Below the pieces are notes generated by a model. It was not told the DNA's origin. It searched no databases and saw nothing but the letters and a program-made list of their open reading frames with translations. From positions 1 through 64,000 of the forward strand of contig JADJRG010000028.1 of the NCBI GenBank assembly GCA_016712315.1: DNA of 64,000 nucleotides. The letters run 5' to 3'. Shown piece after piece: positions 16,567-25,352 of the stretch (position 1 is the first letter of the stretch; the number at the start of each line of letters is the position of its first letter). The DNA is from Nannocystis sp. Its GTDB lineage: Bacteria; Myxococcota_A; Polyangia; Nannocystales; Nannocystaceae. Both the position numbers and the translations under genes were made by a program.

Positions 16567-17452
16567 TGCTGATCTGCCCGCCTATCTAGACAGGTTTAGC
16601 TCCCCGATCAGAAACCTGCTCGTTGCTGGAATGCAAGCAGTATTCCAGGGCGAATGCGACATGGCTAATCAAGCATTCCAGGCAGCCTCCGGGCTTCTGC
16701 ATGAACGGGGCCGCGAACGGGGGAACGAGCAGGCCAATGAGCACGAAAAATCAACGCTGGCTGATGGGCAGAATGCGAGCGTCCGCATGGTGAAAGTACA
16801 TGCCCGCCCTAGCAGCGAGGGATTCATATCGCATTTTGACGTTGCGTCGCATCGGCAGGGAGACTTGCGGTTTGTGGGTGTGGTTGGGGATCCAGGCTCA
16901 ACACTCGTCGCGTGGGCCATGCACGACAGCACGCAGGTCTGTCCGACTGGCAAGTTCACGCTGCTTGGCACTAGATTGCCCGCGGGCTTGCACGACGTTG
17001 GATATATTGAAAGTCAAGACAAGGTTATCCTTAGGATCAAGCCGCGGTCTGGTGACTTTTACGTTGCCTTCGTCGGCGAGGTTGTATCGGTTGCGCTGGA
17101 GAACAGTGCCAAGGCTACTGTGACGGTGCGTCATCAATTTGGGAGGTGGGCTGACGAGATGGTTTCCATTCATGAAAAGCCGAGAAGCCTCCATCTGAGA
17201 GAGTTGCTAGAACAATTGGCTGAGCGCTCCGATCTGAGCGCTGCCCTTGTTGAGGTTACCGATGCGGCGAATGTGGCGCTGGGTAAATTTCGAGCACATC
17301 ACTTGACTGCTTACACTCTCGTTAACGCTTTGCTTGCCGAGTTTTCTCTGTATGGCGAATTTTCGAGGGAGGGAAGTGGTCTTGGTTCGTACAATTTCCG
17401 AAGAGGATACACGGTTTCGTTCAACGTCACCACTCGTGATTCATCCAGATAG
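16559..17452 (+). CDS. Unknown 297-aa protein of the accessory island
   Basis: The likely start is GTG 16559, overlapping the previous stop by 8 bases. An ATG at 16478 would overlap by about 90 bases. It begins with helices (DLPAYLDRFSSPIRNLLVAG), a charged linker (HERGRERGNEQANEHEKST) and then a beta-rich domain (SVRMVKVHARPSSEGFISHF ... GDFYVAFVGEVVSVALENS), followed by a helical C-terminus. No membrane segment, signal peptide or recognised family. Low GC and relaxed codon use mark it as acquired. It closes the run of co-directional genes starting at 12841. Confidence 0.55.
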   Translation: MPDADLPAYLDRFSSPIRNLLVAGMQAVFQGECDMANQAFQAASGLLHERGRERGNEQANEHEKSTLADGQNASVRMVKVHARPSSEGFISHFDVASHRQGDLRFVGVVGDPGSTLVAWAMHDSTQVCPTGKFTLLGTRLPAGLHDVGYIESQDKVILRIKPRSGDFYVAFVGEVVSVALENSAKATVTVRHQFGRWADEMVSIHEKPRSLHLRELLEQLAERSDLSAALVEVTDAANVALGKFRAHHLTAYTLVNALLAEFSLYGEFSREGSGLGSYNFRRGYTVSFNVTTRDSSR

Positions 17453-17477
17453 TTGGGTCGAGTATAAAGGTGAGATC

Positions 17478-17690
17478 TCAGAGGACTAATTCGTGACCGC
17501 CGTTGCGCTTGCGGTACTGCCCGCCGTAGTGCTTCCAGTACGCGGGTGCGAGCTCGAGGACGCGACTTCGGGGCCACGAGGGGAGCAGGCAGAGGAGGTC
17601 GCGGAGGTAGCCCTCCTCGCCCGCCTCTGCGCGCTCGTGCCTCCTCCGCGCTTTCAAAACCGCTACTTCGGGGTGTTCGCGAGCCATCAT
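17478..17690 (-). CDS. Small hypothetical protein, 70 aa
   Basis: A short frame with chromosome-like third-base GC. The sequence (MMAREHPEVAVLKARRRHER ... LPSWPRSRVLELAPAYWKHY) is basic, with several Trp and Tyr, and could be a fragment of a larger protein. The frame is open further upstream but loses coding character. I recognise no family. Treat as tentative. Confidence 0.3.
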   Translation of the reverse strand: MMAREHPEVAVLKARRRHERAEAGEEGYLRDLLCLLPSWPRSRVLELAPAYWKHYGGQYRKRNGGHELVL

Positions 17691-18238
17691 CACCTCCGCG
17701 CCCGCGTCATCCCACCCGCCGCCGCGATGCCCGAGCTCCAGCTCGCGCTCGAGCCGACGTGGCCGAGGCGAGGCGTCGGTCGGCGAGCTGGATGCTGGAT
17801 GTGTCGAGCACCCGATCCGAAAGGGGTGGCCACCGCTACATCTGGCAACCACCTCTGGCAAGCTCCGCCGACAGGGTGCTCCGTTGCTCCGTTGCCAGCC
17901 GATTCTGGGGCCTGGGGCGTTGCCACAACGTTGCCGGTAGCGAGCCGTTTCGCGCGTTGCCCGCACCAGGTGGGCCGTGGGGGTGACGCAGGGGGAGCGC
18001 TAAAACCCCCGTAGAACGCCGATCTGAGCCAAGAAGCAAGGAGGCTGGGGATCGGGGGCGCTCCACGGGGGAGGGTTGTGAGTTCACGCCCTACGACCAG
18101 CTCTGCGCCGCCCTCGGCGAACCCGGCGTCGAGCGCGCGTACTGCCTCGTGCTCGGCCCCTGATCGCCCCGACGCGACGCCCGCGGTGTCCACCCGCCGG
18201 CCCGCCGGCCGCGCCTCGTTTCGCGTAGAATCCCCCTC
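17691..18238. other. Intergenic with gene debris
   Basis: No complete gene is visible. Near 18080-18163 the plus strand encodes a short C-terminal-like fragment (PYDQLCAALGEPGVERAYCL, then VLGP and a stop), probably what is left of an older gene. A G5/C5 stem (gggggagcgctaaaaccccc) near 17990-18010 lacks a T run. The segment looks like a degraded boundary between the accessory island and the chromosome. Confidence 0.4.
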
Positions 18239-19114
18239 ATGAGCTACCTACACGTCCAGCGCGCCGCCTTCACCTGCGCACTCCTGCTCCAAAGCGCCTG
18301 CACCGGCGACGAGGGCGCCGACACCGACACCGACACCACCACGACCAGCGCCACCGAGGCCAGCACCACCGAGGCCAGCACCAGCGCCACGAGCAGCGCC
18401 ACCAGCGAGGGCACCACCGACACCGAGACGGGTACCGGCACCGACACCGATCCAACCGGGGATCCCACCGAGGACCCGGAAGGCGCCGGCTGCGGCGAAG
18501 AGACCGTCACCGTGCTCGACGATCTCTCACAGATCCCCGCCGGCTTCACCCTCTCCCCCGATCAGCTCCTCGATGGCGCCCTCGGCCCCTTCGGCGGCGC
18601 CTTCACCTGGTCGCAGAGCGACGGCCCCTTCACCAGCGCGCACGCCGGCACCAGCAGCCCGCTCACCATGAGCATCATCTACGAGGGCGGCGAGGCCCGC
18701 CTCATCGAGGTCGAGCGCCACGGCGGCTACCCGAACGGCCAAGAGGGCGGCGTACCCTGCAGCAATACCGTCGAGATCGACCTCCTGCTCGACTTCGCCA
18801 CCGAGGACGGCCTCTTCAACGAGTCCCAGGTCGAGGCCACCCTGCGCATCGACGCCTACGGCTGGGAGGGCGACAACGAGCGCACCCTCATCTGGCAGCT
18901 CGACTTCGGCAGCCTCGTCGGCGCGCTCAAGAGCAGCGACTTCAGCTTCGACTCCTTCACCATCGAGTCCTTTTGGATGCAGATCGGCTACCCGGCCGAG
19001 GCCCAGAGCACCGGCGCCCTGATCATGGAGTCCCACGGCGAGCAAGGCACCCCCGTCGAAGGCATCGTCGGCGTCGGCCCCGTCGGCGGCTTCAACGCCG
19101 ACGCCATCCCTTAG
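18239..19114 (+). CDS. Lipoprotein with Thr/Ser/Asp linker
   Basis: The 291-aa protein has a signal peptide ending at a lipobox (LLLQSAC, Cys about residue 21). A ~55-residue low-complexity linker of Thr, Ser, Glu and Asp follows, then a ~205-residue globular domain (CGEETVTVLDDLSQIPAGFT ... GPVGGFNADAIP) rich in beta strands. This architecture is typical of surface lipoproteins in Polyangia. The domain is not one I can name. It is monocistronic and flanked by intergenic DNA. Confidence 0.75.
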   Translation: MSYLHVQRAAFTCALLLQSACTGDEGADTDTDTTTTSATEASTTEASTSATSSATSEGTTDTETGTGTDTDPTGDPTEDPEGAGCGEETVTVLDDLSQIPAGFTLSPDQLLDGALGPFGGAFTWSQSDGPFTSAHAGTSSPLTMSIIYEGGEARLIEVERHGGYPNGQEGGVPCSNTVEIDLLLDFATEDGLFNESQVEATLRIDAYGWEGDNERTLIWQLDFGSLVGALKSSDFSFDSFTIESFWMQIGYPAEAQSTGALIMESHGEQGTPVEGIVGVGPVGGFNADAIP

Positions 19115-19284
19115 GCGCCCCCCCCGACCTCTACGCGACCGATCCACGCGAGGCGACGAGGGCGCCCTCGCGGACCCACCACGACCCAAATTTATGGGGG
19201 GGAGCGGGTGCGACGACGCCTACCCCTCTCGAGCGCGATTGCGCGATTGAGCCCGGCGACGGCGATCGTGCTACTCATAGCCCA

Positions 19285-20223
19285 ATGGGCCAGAAGCCAA
19301 GCAGGAACGGCCCCTGCCCCTGCGGCAGCGGGAAGAAGTACAAGAAGTGCCACGGTGCCCCGATCGCGGTTGCGTCGCCGTCGAGCGCATCACCGCCGCC
19401 GTCGGCCGGAGCGCCGCCTCGCCGGCCGTTGCCGCCCGGAATCGACGAGCAAACCTTTCAGGATTTCGATCTGTTCTTGCGAGGCGCGATCGACCTGGAA
19501 GCTCATATCCTGGCTGCCTCGACGAGTATCCGCGAGCAGTCGAAGGTCGCCTATCCAGTCGATTTCCTCGACGCACGCCTTCAGGCGCTCGCTGTCTTGC
19601 ATTGGGCACTGGCGTGCCGCAGCGGAAAGCCAGGCCGGAACGACCCCATGTTGAGTCAACGGCTGGCGCTGTTTTCGGCGTTCGTCCAGGGCGCGACGGT
19701 GACGGAGACGCTCATCTCGGAGGGCCAGTACATCAAGGCGGCCGTGGTACTGCGCCAAGACCTGGAGACGTTGGCCCGGATGCGCGAGACGGCGGCAGGC
19801 GTAGCGCGTGAGCGGCGAACGCCGAACATAAAGCGTGTCGCCGGTTCGGGCCCCATCTACAGCGCTCTCAGCGCGGCCGCCCACGTCGCCGATCAGTCGG
19901 TGCTGAACCAGCTTCTCGCGCGTACGGAGTCCGGCGACGCGCGCGGTGTGTCACCCATCCCCACCCTGAACCGCGATGCCGCCATCGACATGTACGGGTT
20001 CCACGTCTACCTCTGCCTCGCGATGTGCGTGGAGGCCATGCACCTTCTCGACGAGCTGTACGGAGACGACGCGCCGAAGGACGAGCTGCCTTGGAGAATG
20101 CTGGTGGCCATAGCGACGCTGCTGGAGAGAAACGGTGCACTCCGGTGGGCGATGGACCCCGAGACCGCGGCCGCCGGTGACGGCGTCGTGCGAGTGACGG
20201 AGATGCGGCCGACAGGCCACTGA
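19285..20223 (+). CDS. SEC-C motif protein
   Basis: The 312-aa protein has an N-terminal zinc-binding SEC-C motif (CPCGSGKKYKKCH, residues 11-23), as at the C-terminus of SecA. A Pro/Ala linker follows, and then a ~250-residue all-helical domain (QALAVLHWALACRSGKPG, VVLRQDLETLARMRETAAG) resembling the uncharacterised helical domains found with SEC-C in accessory genes. The SEC-C motif usually mediates protein or ribosome contact. ATG 19285 places the motif right at the N-terminus. The partner is unknown; it may be a stray accessory gene. Confidence 0.7.
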   Translation: MGQKPSRNGPCPCGSGKKYKKCHGAPIAVASPSSASPPPSAGAPPRRPLPPGIDEQTFQDFDLFLRGAIDLEAHILAASTSIREQSKVAYPVDFLDARLQALAVLHWALACRSGKPGRNDPMLSQRLALFSAFVQGATVTETLISEGQYIKAAVVLRQDLETLARMRETAAGVARERRTPNIKRVAGSGPIYSALSAAAHVADQSVLNQLLARTESGDARGVSPIPTLNRDAAIDMYGFHVYLCLAMCVEAMHLLDELYGDDAPKDELPWRMLVAIATLLERNGALRWAMDPETAAAGDGVVRVTEMRPTGH

Positions 20224-20677
20224 CCGCTGCCCCCATCTTCGGCGATCCGTGGGATCGAGCTGTCGTCGCCGAGCGATGGGTTGACGCTGAAGGAGATCGA
20301 GGGGGCGGGCGAGGTCGACCCCAACACCTAGCCGGTGCGTCACGCATCGAGGAGGTTGGGTCAACGAGCGAGCCTCGACGACGAGGCTGTTGCCAGGTTG
20401 CCACGGCGTGGGCCGCGCGGCGGTTGGACGGTTGTGGCTTGTCTGACTGCGCGAATGACGCTTGGGACCCGAGGATGGTGCCGCGTTGCCTCGCCGCAGC
20501 CTGCTCCTGGCCCATGATCGCCCCGCTCGATTTTGCCTGGGTTTTGCCTGGACGGGAGCGACGTCGACAAAATCCGGCTCTACTAGAAAAAACTCCACCC
20601 CCGCCAGAACGCCCGAATTCGTGGGATTGCAGCCGATCAGCGGGCTGGGGGGCGTTTTGGTGGGGGTGGGGGGGTAT
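20224..20677. other. Intergenic scar beside the truncated kinase gene
   Basis: No gene is supported. The minus-strand kinase frame stays open here but encodes Pro/Arg-rich nonsense (IPPHPHQNAPQPADRLQSHE) instead of kinase sequence. Near 20280-20331 the plus strand has a short C-terminal-like fragment (LTLKEIEGAGEVDPNT, stop). A G-rich stretch at 20660-20674 marks the junction. This looks like old insertion or deletion debris. Confidence 0.4.
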
Positions 20678-21259
20678 GTCCGGCTTGAAGTCGCGGTGGA
20701 TGATGCCGACGGCGTGGGCGGCGGCGAGGCCGCGTCCGGCTTCGATGAAGACGCGCAGGATCGTGCGCCAGGGGCGGGTGCCGGCGGCGAGCCAGCGGCG
20801 GAGGTCGAGGCCGTCGACCAGCTCCATCGCGATGAAGATCTGGCGGTCGTGGGCGCCTGCGTCGTAGATCTGGACGACGTGGGGGGGGGAGAGGCGGGCG
20901 AGGGCTTGAGCCTCGCGGAGGAGGCGCGCGCTGGCGTCGTCGCTGGGGCCGGCGCGTAGCAGCTTGATCGCGACCTTGCGATCGAGCTCGGGGTCGTAGG
21001 CGGCGAGCACGACGCCCATGCCCCCGGCGCCGAGCTTGTTGATCACGAGGTAGCGGCCGAGGTGGGCGGGCAGCGGGCCGTCGAGGCGCAGGGCGACGTC
21101 GCTGCCCAAGGTCGGTGCGCCGCCGAGGTCGCCGCCGTGCTCGGTGTCGGCGCTGGCGAGCGCGAGCTGCTGCGGGGTCGGCGCTGGCGCGGGGCCTCGC
21201 TCGCCCGGTTGGGTCAGCTCGGCGAGGCCAGGATCGACGTTGGCGGGCTGCGGGTGCAT
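20678..21259 (-). pseudogene. Serine/threonine protein kinase, N-terminal fragment
   Basis: Residues 1-194 are a normal Pkn2-type kinase N-lobe: glycine loop LGAGGMGVV (76-84), VAIK lysine (residue 99), and the catalytic loop up to HRDFKPD (188-194). Exactly after this point homology stops. The Asn of the loop, the DFG segment, the activation loop and the C-lobe are absent. The frame continues as non-kinase sequence to 19868. The product cannot be an active kinase. Truncation by insertion or deletion at about 20678 is the simplest explanation. Confidence 0.8.
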
Positions 21260-21340
21260 GGCAGGGGCTCTTGGGGCGGGGCGCGGGGATCGTCGTGGTC
21301 TGTCGAGGATGGTCGGGTGCCGCTGTGTTGAACGCGGCGA

Positions 21341-21391
21341 TAAAAAGAGCGCGGGGCCGCGCCGCTGGGGAGGGATGTGGCGCGGCCCCGC
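21341..21391 (-). terminator. Rho-independent terminator of the ADYC lipoprotein gene
   Basis: A perfect 13-bp inverted repeat (gcggggccgcgcc at 21351-21363 and ggcgcggccccgc at 21379-21391) with a 15-base loop. On the minus strand it is followed by a run of five T (21342-21346). It starts 12 bases after the stop at 21403. Confidence 0.85.
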
Positions 21392-21402
21392 GGGGGCGAA
21401 TG

Positions 21403-22413
21403 TTAGGGCTTACGCCAGGTGATCCACTCGTGCGGCACGTTCACGAGCATCTTCTCGGTGCAGGCGGGGAGCGTGCAGTGCTCCTCGACCTCCCAGAGCT
21501 CGGCGACGCGCGGGGTGGTGAGGCAGAGGGCGCCGTTCTCGTCCCAGATCGCCTCGATGTCGGCGAATTGTGGGGCGCCCGCGGGGAGCACGGTGCCGAG
21601 GTCATTGCGCCAGTCGAGGGGGGTGCCGTCGGCGGTGAAGATGGTGCCGTCGCCGCAGTAGTCGGCGGTGAGCATGCGTAAGGTGGCCTGCCGCTGCGCG
21701 ACGGTGGCGGCGTTGCCGAGGCCGTCGAAGTCGCTCTTGGGGCCGTAATTCATCAGCTTCATCTTGGCCGCGGCGTTGCCGAAGCAGGCGATGGTGATCG
21801 AGTCCGGCGAGGGGATCGGGGTGCGGGTCTCTTCGTCGTAGATCTCGCCGCGGATGATGGTGGCGGCGATCTGGTCGGGCTTGTTGAGCAGGTCTGGGCA
21901 GACGGAGAGCTTCTCGCGGGGGTTGATCGGGTTCTTGTAGCCGAGCGCGTAGCCGCTGATCGGCGCGCCGTTGGTCGCCCAGGAGCCGATGCCGGGGTTG
22001 TAGCCGAGGATCTCGACCTCGAGGGGGTCGCCGCCCGCGTTGAAGTGTAAGGTCCAGCCGAGCAGGCCGGTGCCCTCGGCGATGACCTGCTTGGTGACGG
22101 GATCGACGGCGGCGAGGGTCTCGCCGACAGTGGTCAGGCCGAAGTGCAGGCCGCCGAGGTTCTCGATGCTCTCGAAGCGCACGCCCTTGTGGTTGGGGGC
22201 GCCGTCGAGGTGCACGCTGTTGATCGGGTACATGTTGACGTTGGCCGAGTTCGAGCCTCCCAAGTTGCACTTGTTGCAGCCGAAGGTGGTGCGGAACTCG
22301 GTCTGGTCGAGCGCGTCGTCGTCGATCGTGCAGGCGGAGCCGAGGCTCAACGCCGCCATCATCGCTATCTTCGCCGCCACCATTGCCCTCGTGTTGTGCT
22401 TCGTCATCGTCAA
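21403..22413 (-). CDS. ADYC-domain lipoprotein
   Basis: The 336-aa protein has a signal peptide with a lipobox (MMAALSLGSAC, Cys about 28). The mature protein contains the ADYC signature near the C-terminus (MLTADYCGDGTIFTADGTPL) and several Cys (CNKC, CPDLL, HCTLPAC) that may pair. The ADYC domain is found in secreted proteins of Polyangia and has no known function. The start is at 22413 or 22407 (MTMTK/MTKHN). Upstream lies a short region shared with the divergent FHA/sigma-54 regulator, which could control it. Confidence 0.8.
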   Translation of the reverse strand: MTMTKHNTRAMVAAKIAMMAALSLGSACTIDDDALDQTEFRTTFGCNKCNLGGSNSANVNMYPINSVHLDGAPNHKGVRFESIENLGGLHFGLTTVGETLAAVDPVTKQVIAEGTGLLGWTLHFNAGGDPLEVEILGYNPGIGSWATNGAPISGYALGYKNPINPREKLSVCPDLLNKPDQIAATIIRGEIYDEETRTPIPSPDSITIACFGNAAAKMKLMNYGPKSDFDGLGNAATVAQRQATLRMLTADYCGDGTIFTADGTPLDWRNDLGTVLPAGAPQFADIEAIWDENGALCLTTPRVAELWEVEEHCTLPACTEKMLVNVPHEWITWRKP

Positions 22414-22520
22414 TCGTCCCTCCGCACGCCTTACAAAGCATCAGCCCTGCCAGACCGTTGATGCTAGTGATTTCAGGCGGTTATCCGCGAACGGGCGAGG
22501 GCGCTCGGGTTGACCCCGAG

Positions 22521-22558
22521 GGCGCCCATGGGACAAGATCGGCGGCGCCCATGGGACA
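22521..22558. promoter_or_regulatory. Two-copy CCCATGGG direct/inverted repeat upstream of the FHA regulator
   Basis: The 15-mer ggcgcccatgggaca occurs at 22521-22535 and 22544-22558, 23 bases apart, just before the start at 22573. Each copy contains the 8-bp palindrome cccatggg. Spacing of about two helical turns suits a dimeric or tandem operator, perhaps autoregulatory or shared with the divergent ADYC lipoprotein gene. If translation began at ATG 22528, the repeats would be coding. Confidence 0.4.
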
Positions 22559-22572
22559 CCCTGGGACGCCTC

Positions 22573-23973
22573 ATGAGACAGGAGCGGCCGCCACAAGATG
22601 ATGCGACGATCGAGCGCGCGCGCTCGGCCGTGCGCCCCGCCGATCGCCGCGCGGCCGGTGTCGCGCGGCTGACCTTGGTGCACCCGCCGGGCCTGCATGA
22701 GCGCTTCGAGCTGGGGGAGGCGAGCTGGACGATCGGCCGGCAGGTGCGAGGCAGCGAGGGGCTGGTGATCGTCGCGCCGACGATCTCGCGCGCGCACGTG
22801 GAGCTGCGCTTCGACGCGGCGAGCGGCCGCCACTGGGCGCGCGATCTCGGGTCGCGCAACGGGACATGGCTCGAAGGACAGGCGCTTGGGGCGCTGCCGC
22901 GGCCGCTCGACAGCGGGGCGGTGCTGCGGATCGGCGACGTGCTGGCGATCTATGAGGCGGGGCGGGCGTCGATCGACCCGGCCGAGGTGGATCGGGCGGC
23001 GATCCCGGGGGTCGCGCTGGCGATCGAGGCGCTGCGGGCGGCGGCGCTGCGGGCGGCGCGGCAGCGGGGCGCGGCGCTGGTGATCGGCGAGACCGGCGCG
23101 GGCAAGGAGCGGATCGCGGCGGAGCTGCACCGCCTCAGCGGCCGCCGCGGCGAGCTGGTGGTCGCGAACTGCGCGGCGCTGAGCGCGACGCTGATCGAGA
23201 GCCAGCTCTTCGGCCACGACCGAGGGGCGTTCACAGGGGCGACGCAGCGGTCGAGCGGGCTCTTCCGGGCGGCCGAGGGCGGTACGCTGGTGCTCGATGA
23301 GATCGGCGAGCTGCCAGCAGACTTGCAGCCGAAGCTGCTGCGAGCGATCGAGTACGGCGAGGTCATGCCGGTCGGCTCGTCGCGGGCTCAGGTGGTCGAT
23401 GTGCGGGTGATCGGGGTGACAAACCGCGACCTGGCGCTGGAGGTGGAGGCGGGGCGCTTTCGCCGCGATCTGTACGCCCGCTTGGCGCTGGCGGAGCTGC
23501 GCGTGCCGCCGCTGCGCGAGCGACGGGTGGATCTGCTGGCGTGGCTGGACCGCGTGGGCGGGGCGTCGCTGGTGGCGGGGCTGAGCGCGGGCGCCGCGGA
23601 GGCGATCTTGCTGCATCGCTGGCCAGAGAACCTGCGCGGGCTGCATCGCTTGGCCCGCGATCTCGAGCTGCTCACGGGGCCGATCCCGGCGCAGGAGCTG
23701 CCCGAGTGGCTGCGCTGCGGGCCGACTCCAGGGGGCGCGCGCCGTGCGGTGACGACGGCCGCGACCAGCGCGGGCGCAGAGGACGAGGAGGAGGGGGCGG
23801 GACCGGCCGCAGGGCCGCGGGTGAATCGGCCGCGACCGCCGCGTGAGGAGCTGCTGCGGGTGCTGGAGGAGCACGGGTGGAGCATCCGCGCGACGGCGCG
23901 CTACTACGAGCGCGACCGCAAGCAGATCAGCCGCTGGATCGAGCACTACACGATCACGCTGCCGAACCGCTGA
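22573..23973 (+). CDS. FHA-domain sigma-54-dependent activator
   Basis: 466 aa. An FHA domain at about 35-125 (WTIGRQVRGS, SRAHVEL, SRNGTWLEG) binds phosphothreonine. The AAA+ domain has Walker A GETGAGKE (172-179), the sigma-54 contact loop GAFTGA (218-223) and Walker B GTLVLDEI (237-244). A shorter-than-usual C-terminal part of the AAA domain and a linker lead to a Fis-type helix-turn-helix (IRATARYYERDRKQISRWIE). FHA activators of this class typically respond to Ser/Thr kinases, of which this genome has several. ATG 22573 is chosen; ATG 22528 is also in frame. Confidence 0.9.
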   Translation: MRQERPPQDDATIERARSAVRPADRRAAGVARLTLVHPPGLHERFELGEASWTIGRQVRGSEGLVIVAPTISRAHVELRFDAASGRHWARDLGSRNGTWLEGQALGALPRPLDSGAVLRIGDVLAIYEAGRASIDPAEVDRAAIPGVALAIEALRAAALRAARQRGAALVIGETGAGKERIAAELHRLSGRRGELVVANCAALSATLIESQLFGHDRGAFTGATQRSSGLFRAAEGGTLVLDEIGELPADLQPKLLRAIEYGEVMPVGSSRAQVVDVRVIGVTNRDLALEVEAGRFRRDLYARLALAELRVPPLRERRVDLLAWLDRVGGASLVAGLSAGAAEAILLHRWPENLRGLHRLARDLELLTGPIPAQELPEWLRCGPTPGGARRAVTTAATSAGAEDEEEGAGPAAGPRVNRPRPPREELLRVLEEHGWSIRATARYYERDRKQISRWIEHYTITLPNR

Positions 23974-24013
23974 GCCGGCGGACGCGGCGAGGATGTCCGT
24001 AAAGACAGATCCG

Positions 24014-24790
24014 CTACGGGGCGCTGGCCCACGGGCCGCCTTGTACGGCGAGGATCCACTCGCGCTGGTCGGCGGCTCCAGCGGCGGGGTAGCGGAGCAA
24101 GAGCGCGTCGTAGAGCTGGCCGCTCCAGGTGTAGGCGACGAAGACGACGGTGGTGGCGACGGCGGCGACGATCGGATCGATCTCCGGGGCGACGAGGGCC
24201 CGGCCGTCCTCGAGATCGTAGCCGGCGGCGCGAGGGCGGGCCTCGGCGGCCGGACAGCCCTGCTGCAAGGGGGGCGGGGCCCTCCAGGTGGCCGGGGCGA
24301 GGATCTCGGCCGGCGCGTCTGGATCGCCAGGTAGAGGCGCGGCGAAGAGGGGGAGGCCGGTGCGCCGGCTGATCACGACGATGCTGCCCGAAGAGCCAGG
24401 TGGTTCGTAATAAAGATAGGCGCCGAGCTGCTGCGGGTCACCGAGGAGGAGGCCGGGTTGCGCGCCGCCGAGGGCGCCTCCGGCGATCTCCCGCGCTGCG
24501 GGCTCGAGGAGCGTCTGGGCGGGGCCGCAGCGGACTTGGAAGCCGGTCGCGAGCAGATCGGCGGGGCGCAGGCGGAGGACGATGGCGCACTCGCGGGGGC
24601 CATCATAGAGCTCCGAGGCGAGGGCGCTGGCGGCGGACATGCAGTCGAGCACAGGCTCTGTGGCGCCGGTGTCGTCGCCGCCGCTACAGGCGATCTGGGT
24701 GGCGGCGGCGATGACGCGGAGCCCGGCGGTTTGGCGTCGTATGGGGATCGGGGACGTCACGGGCGCGCGACGATCGAGGTAGGATGTCAC
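24014..24790 (-). CDS. Putative lipoprotein
   Basis: 258 aa with a lipobox-like site (VIAAATQIACSGG, Cys about 35) after a rather long basic N-terminus; a GTG start about 11 codons in would shorten it. The mature domain is mixed alpha/beta with YLYYEPPGSSGSIVVISRRT and a C-terminal AVATTVVFVAYTWSGQLYDA. No family was recognised. It is divergent from the thioredoxin-like lipoprotein gene at 24797; the two starts are separated by only a few bases, so they share a promoter region. Confidence 0.65.
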   Translation of the reverse strand: MTSYLDRRAPVTSPIPIRRQTAGLRVIAAATQIACSGGDDTGATEPVLDCMSAASALASELYDGPRECAIVLRLRPADLLATGFQVRCGPAQTLLEPAAREIAGGALGGAQPGLLLGDPQQLGAYLYYEPPGSSGSIVVISRRTGLPLFAAPLPGDPDAPAEILAPATWRAPPPLQQGCPAAEARPRAAGYDLEDGRALVAPEIDPIVAAVATTVVFVAYTWSGQLYDALLLRYPAAGAADQREWILAVQGGPWASAP

Positions 24791-24796
24791 GGGCTG

Positions 24797-25342
24797 ATGA
24801 TGTCGCGTCTACATATCATGATCGTGGGGCTGACGGTGGTGTTGGGCTCGCTGGGCTGCGCGGGCGATGACGGGGCGAGCGGCGCCGCGCCTGAGTTCTC
24901 CGCGCAGGATCGGAACCCAGAGTCGCCGAGCTACGGCCAAGATGTGTCGCCGCGCGACCACGTGGGCCACGTGAGCGGGTGGTTCTTCCTGCACTCGACC
25001 TGCGGCTACTGCCGAGGGCAGGTGCCCCACTTGGACGCGCTGCAAGACGAGCTGGACGCGTCACACCCAGAGCTGGGGATCCGGCTGCTGCTGGTGAATG
25101 AGCTCGGCTATGAGGCGGAGGAGGCGGCGGTGCTGGCGCTGACGGACCTGCCGTACTTGCAGGACAACGATCCATCACACGGGGCGTGGGCGGCCTGGCG
25201 CCCGGTCTTTCGCGACGTGGTGATCCTGGACGCGGAGAACGTGCAGGTCGGGCGGTTCAACCTGACGGAGTACGACGTCGGCGATCCGGGCTACTACGCG
25301 GCGCTGCGGGGGATGCTGCTGGCGGCGGCTGGGGCGGAGTGA
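24797..25342 (+). CDS. Thioredoxin-fold lipoprotein with CGYC motif
   Basis: 181 aa. A signal peptide with lipobox LGSLGC (Cys 21) anchors it outside the cytoplasmic membrane. The mature domain has the redox motif CGYC (69-72) within FFLHSTCGYCRGQVPHLDAL, followed by the strand/helix pattern of the thioredoxin fold and a strand VFRDVVILDAENVQVGRFNL. It may act as a thiol oxidoreductase or resemble peroxiredoxin/TlpA proteins. No cis-Pro is obvious, so the substrate and direction of electron flow are open. Confidence 0.75.
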   Translation: MMSRLHIMIVGLTVVLGSLGCAGDDGASGAAPEFSAQDRNPESPSYGQDVSPRDHVGHVSGWFFLHSTCGYCRGQVPHLDALQDELDASHPELGIRLLLVNELGYEAEEAAVLALTDLPYLQDNDPSHGAWAAWRPVFRDVVILDAENVQVGRFNLTEYDVGDPGYYAALRGMLLAAAGAE

Positions 25343-25352
25343 GGGCGCGCTG

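Noticed and set aside
19868..20677. Extension of the kinase frame to the C-terminal lobe
   Set aside because: The frame stays open, but translation after the catalytic loop is Pro/Arg/Ser nonsense with no DFG, APE or later motif, and it runs into the SEC-C gene on the other strand.
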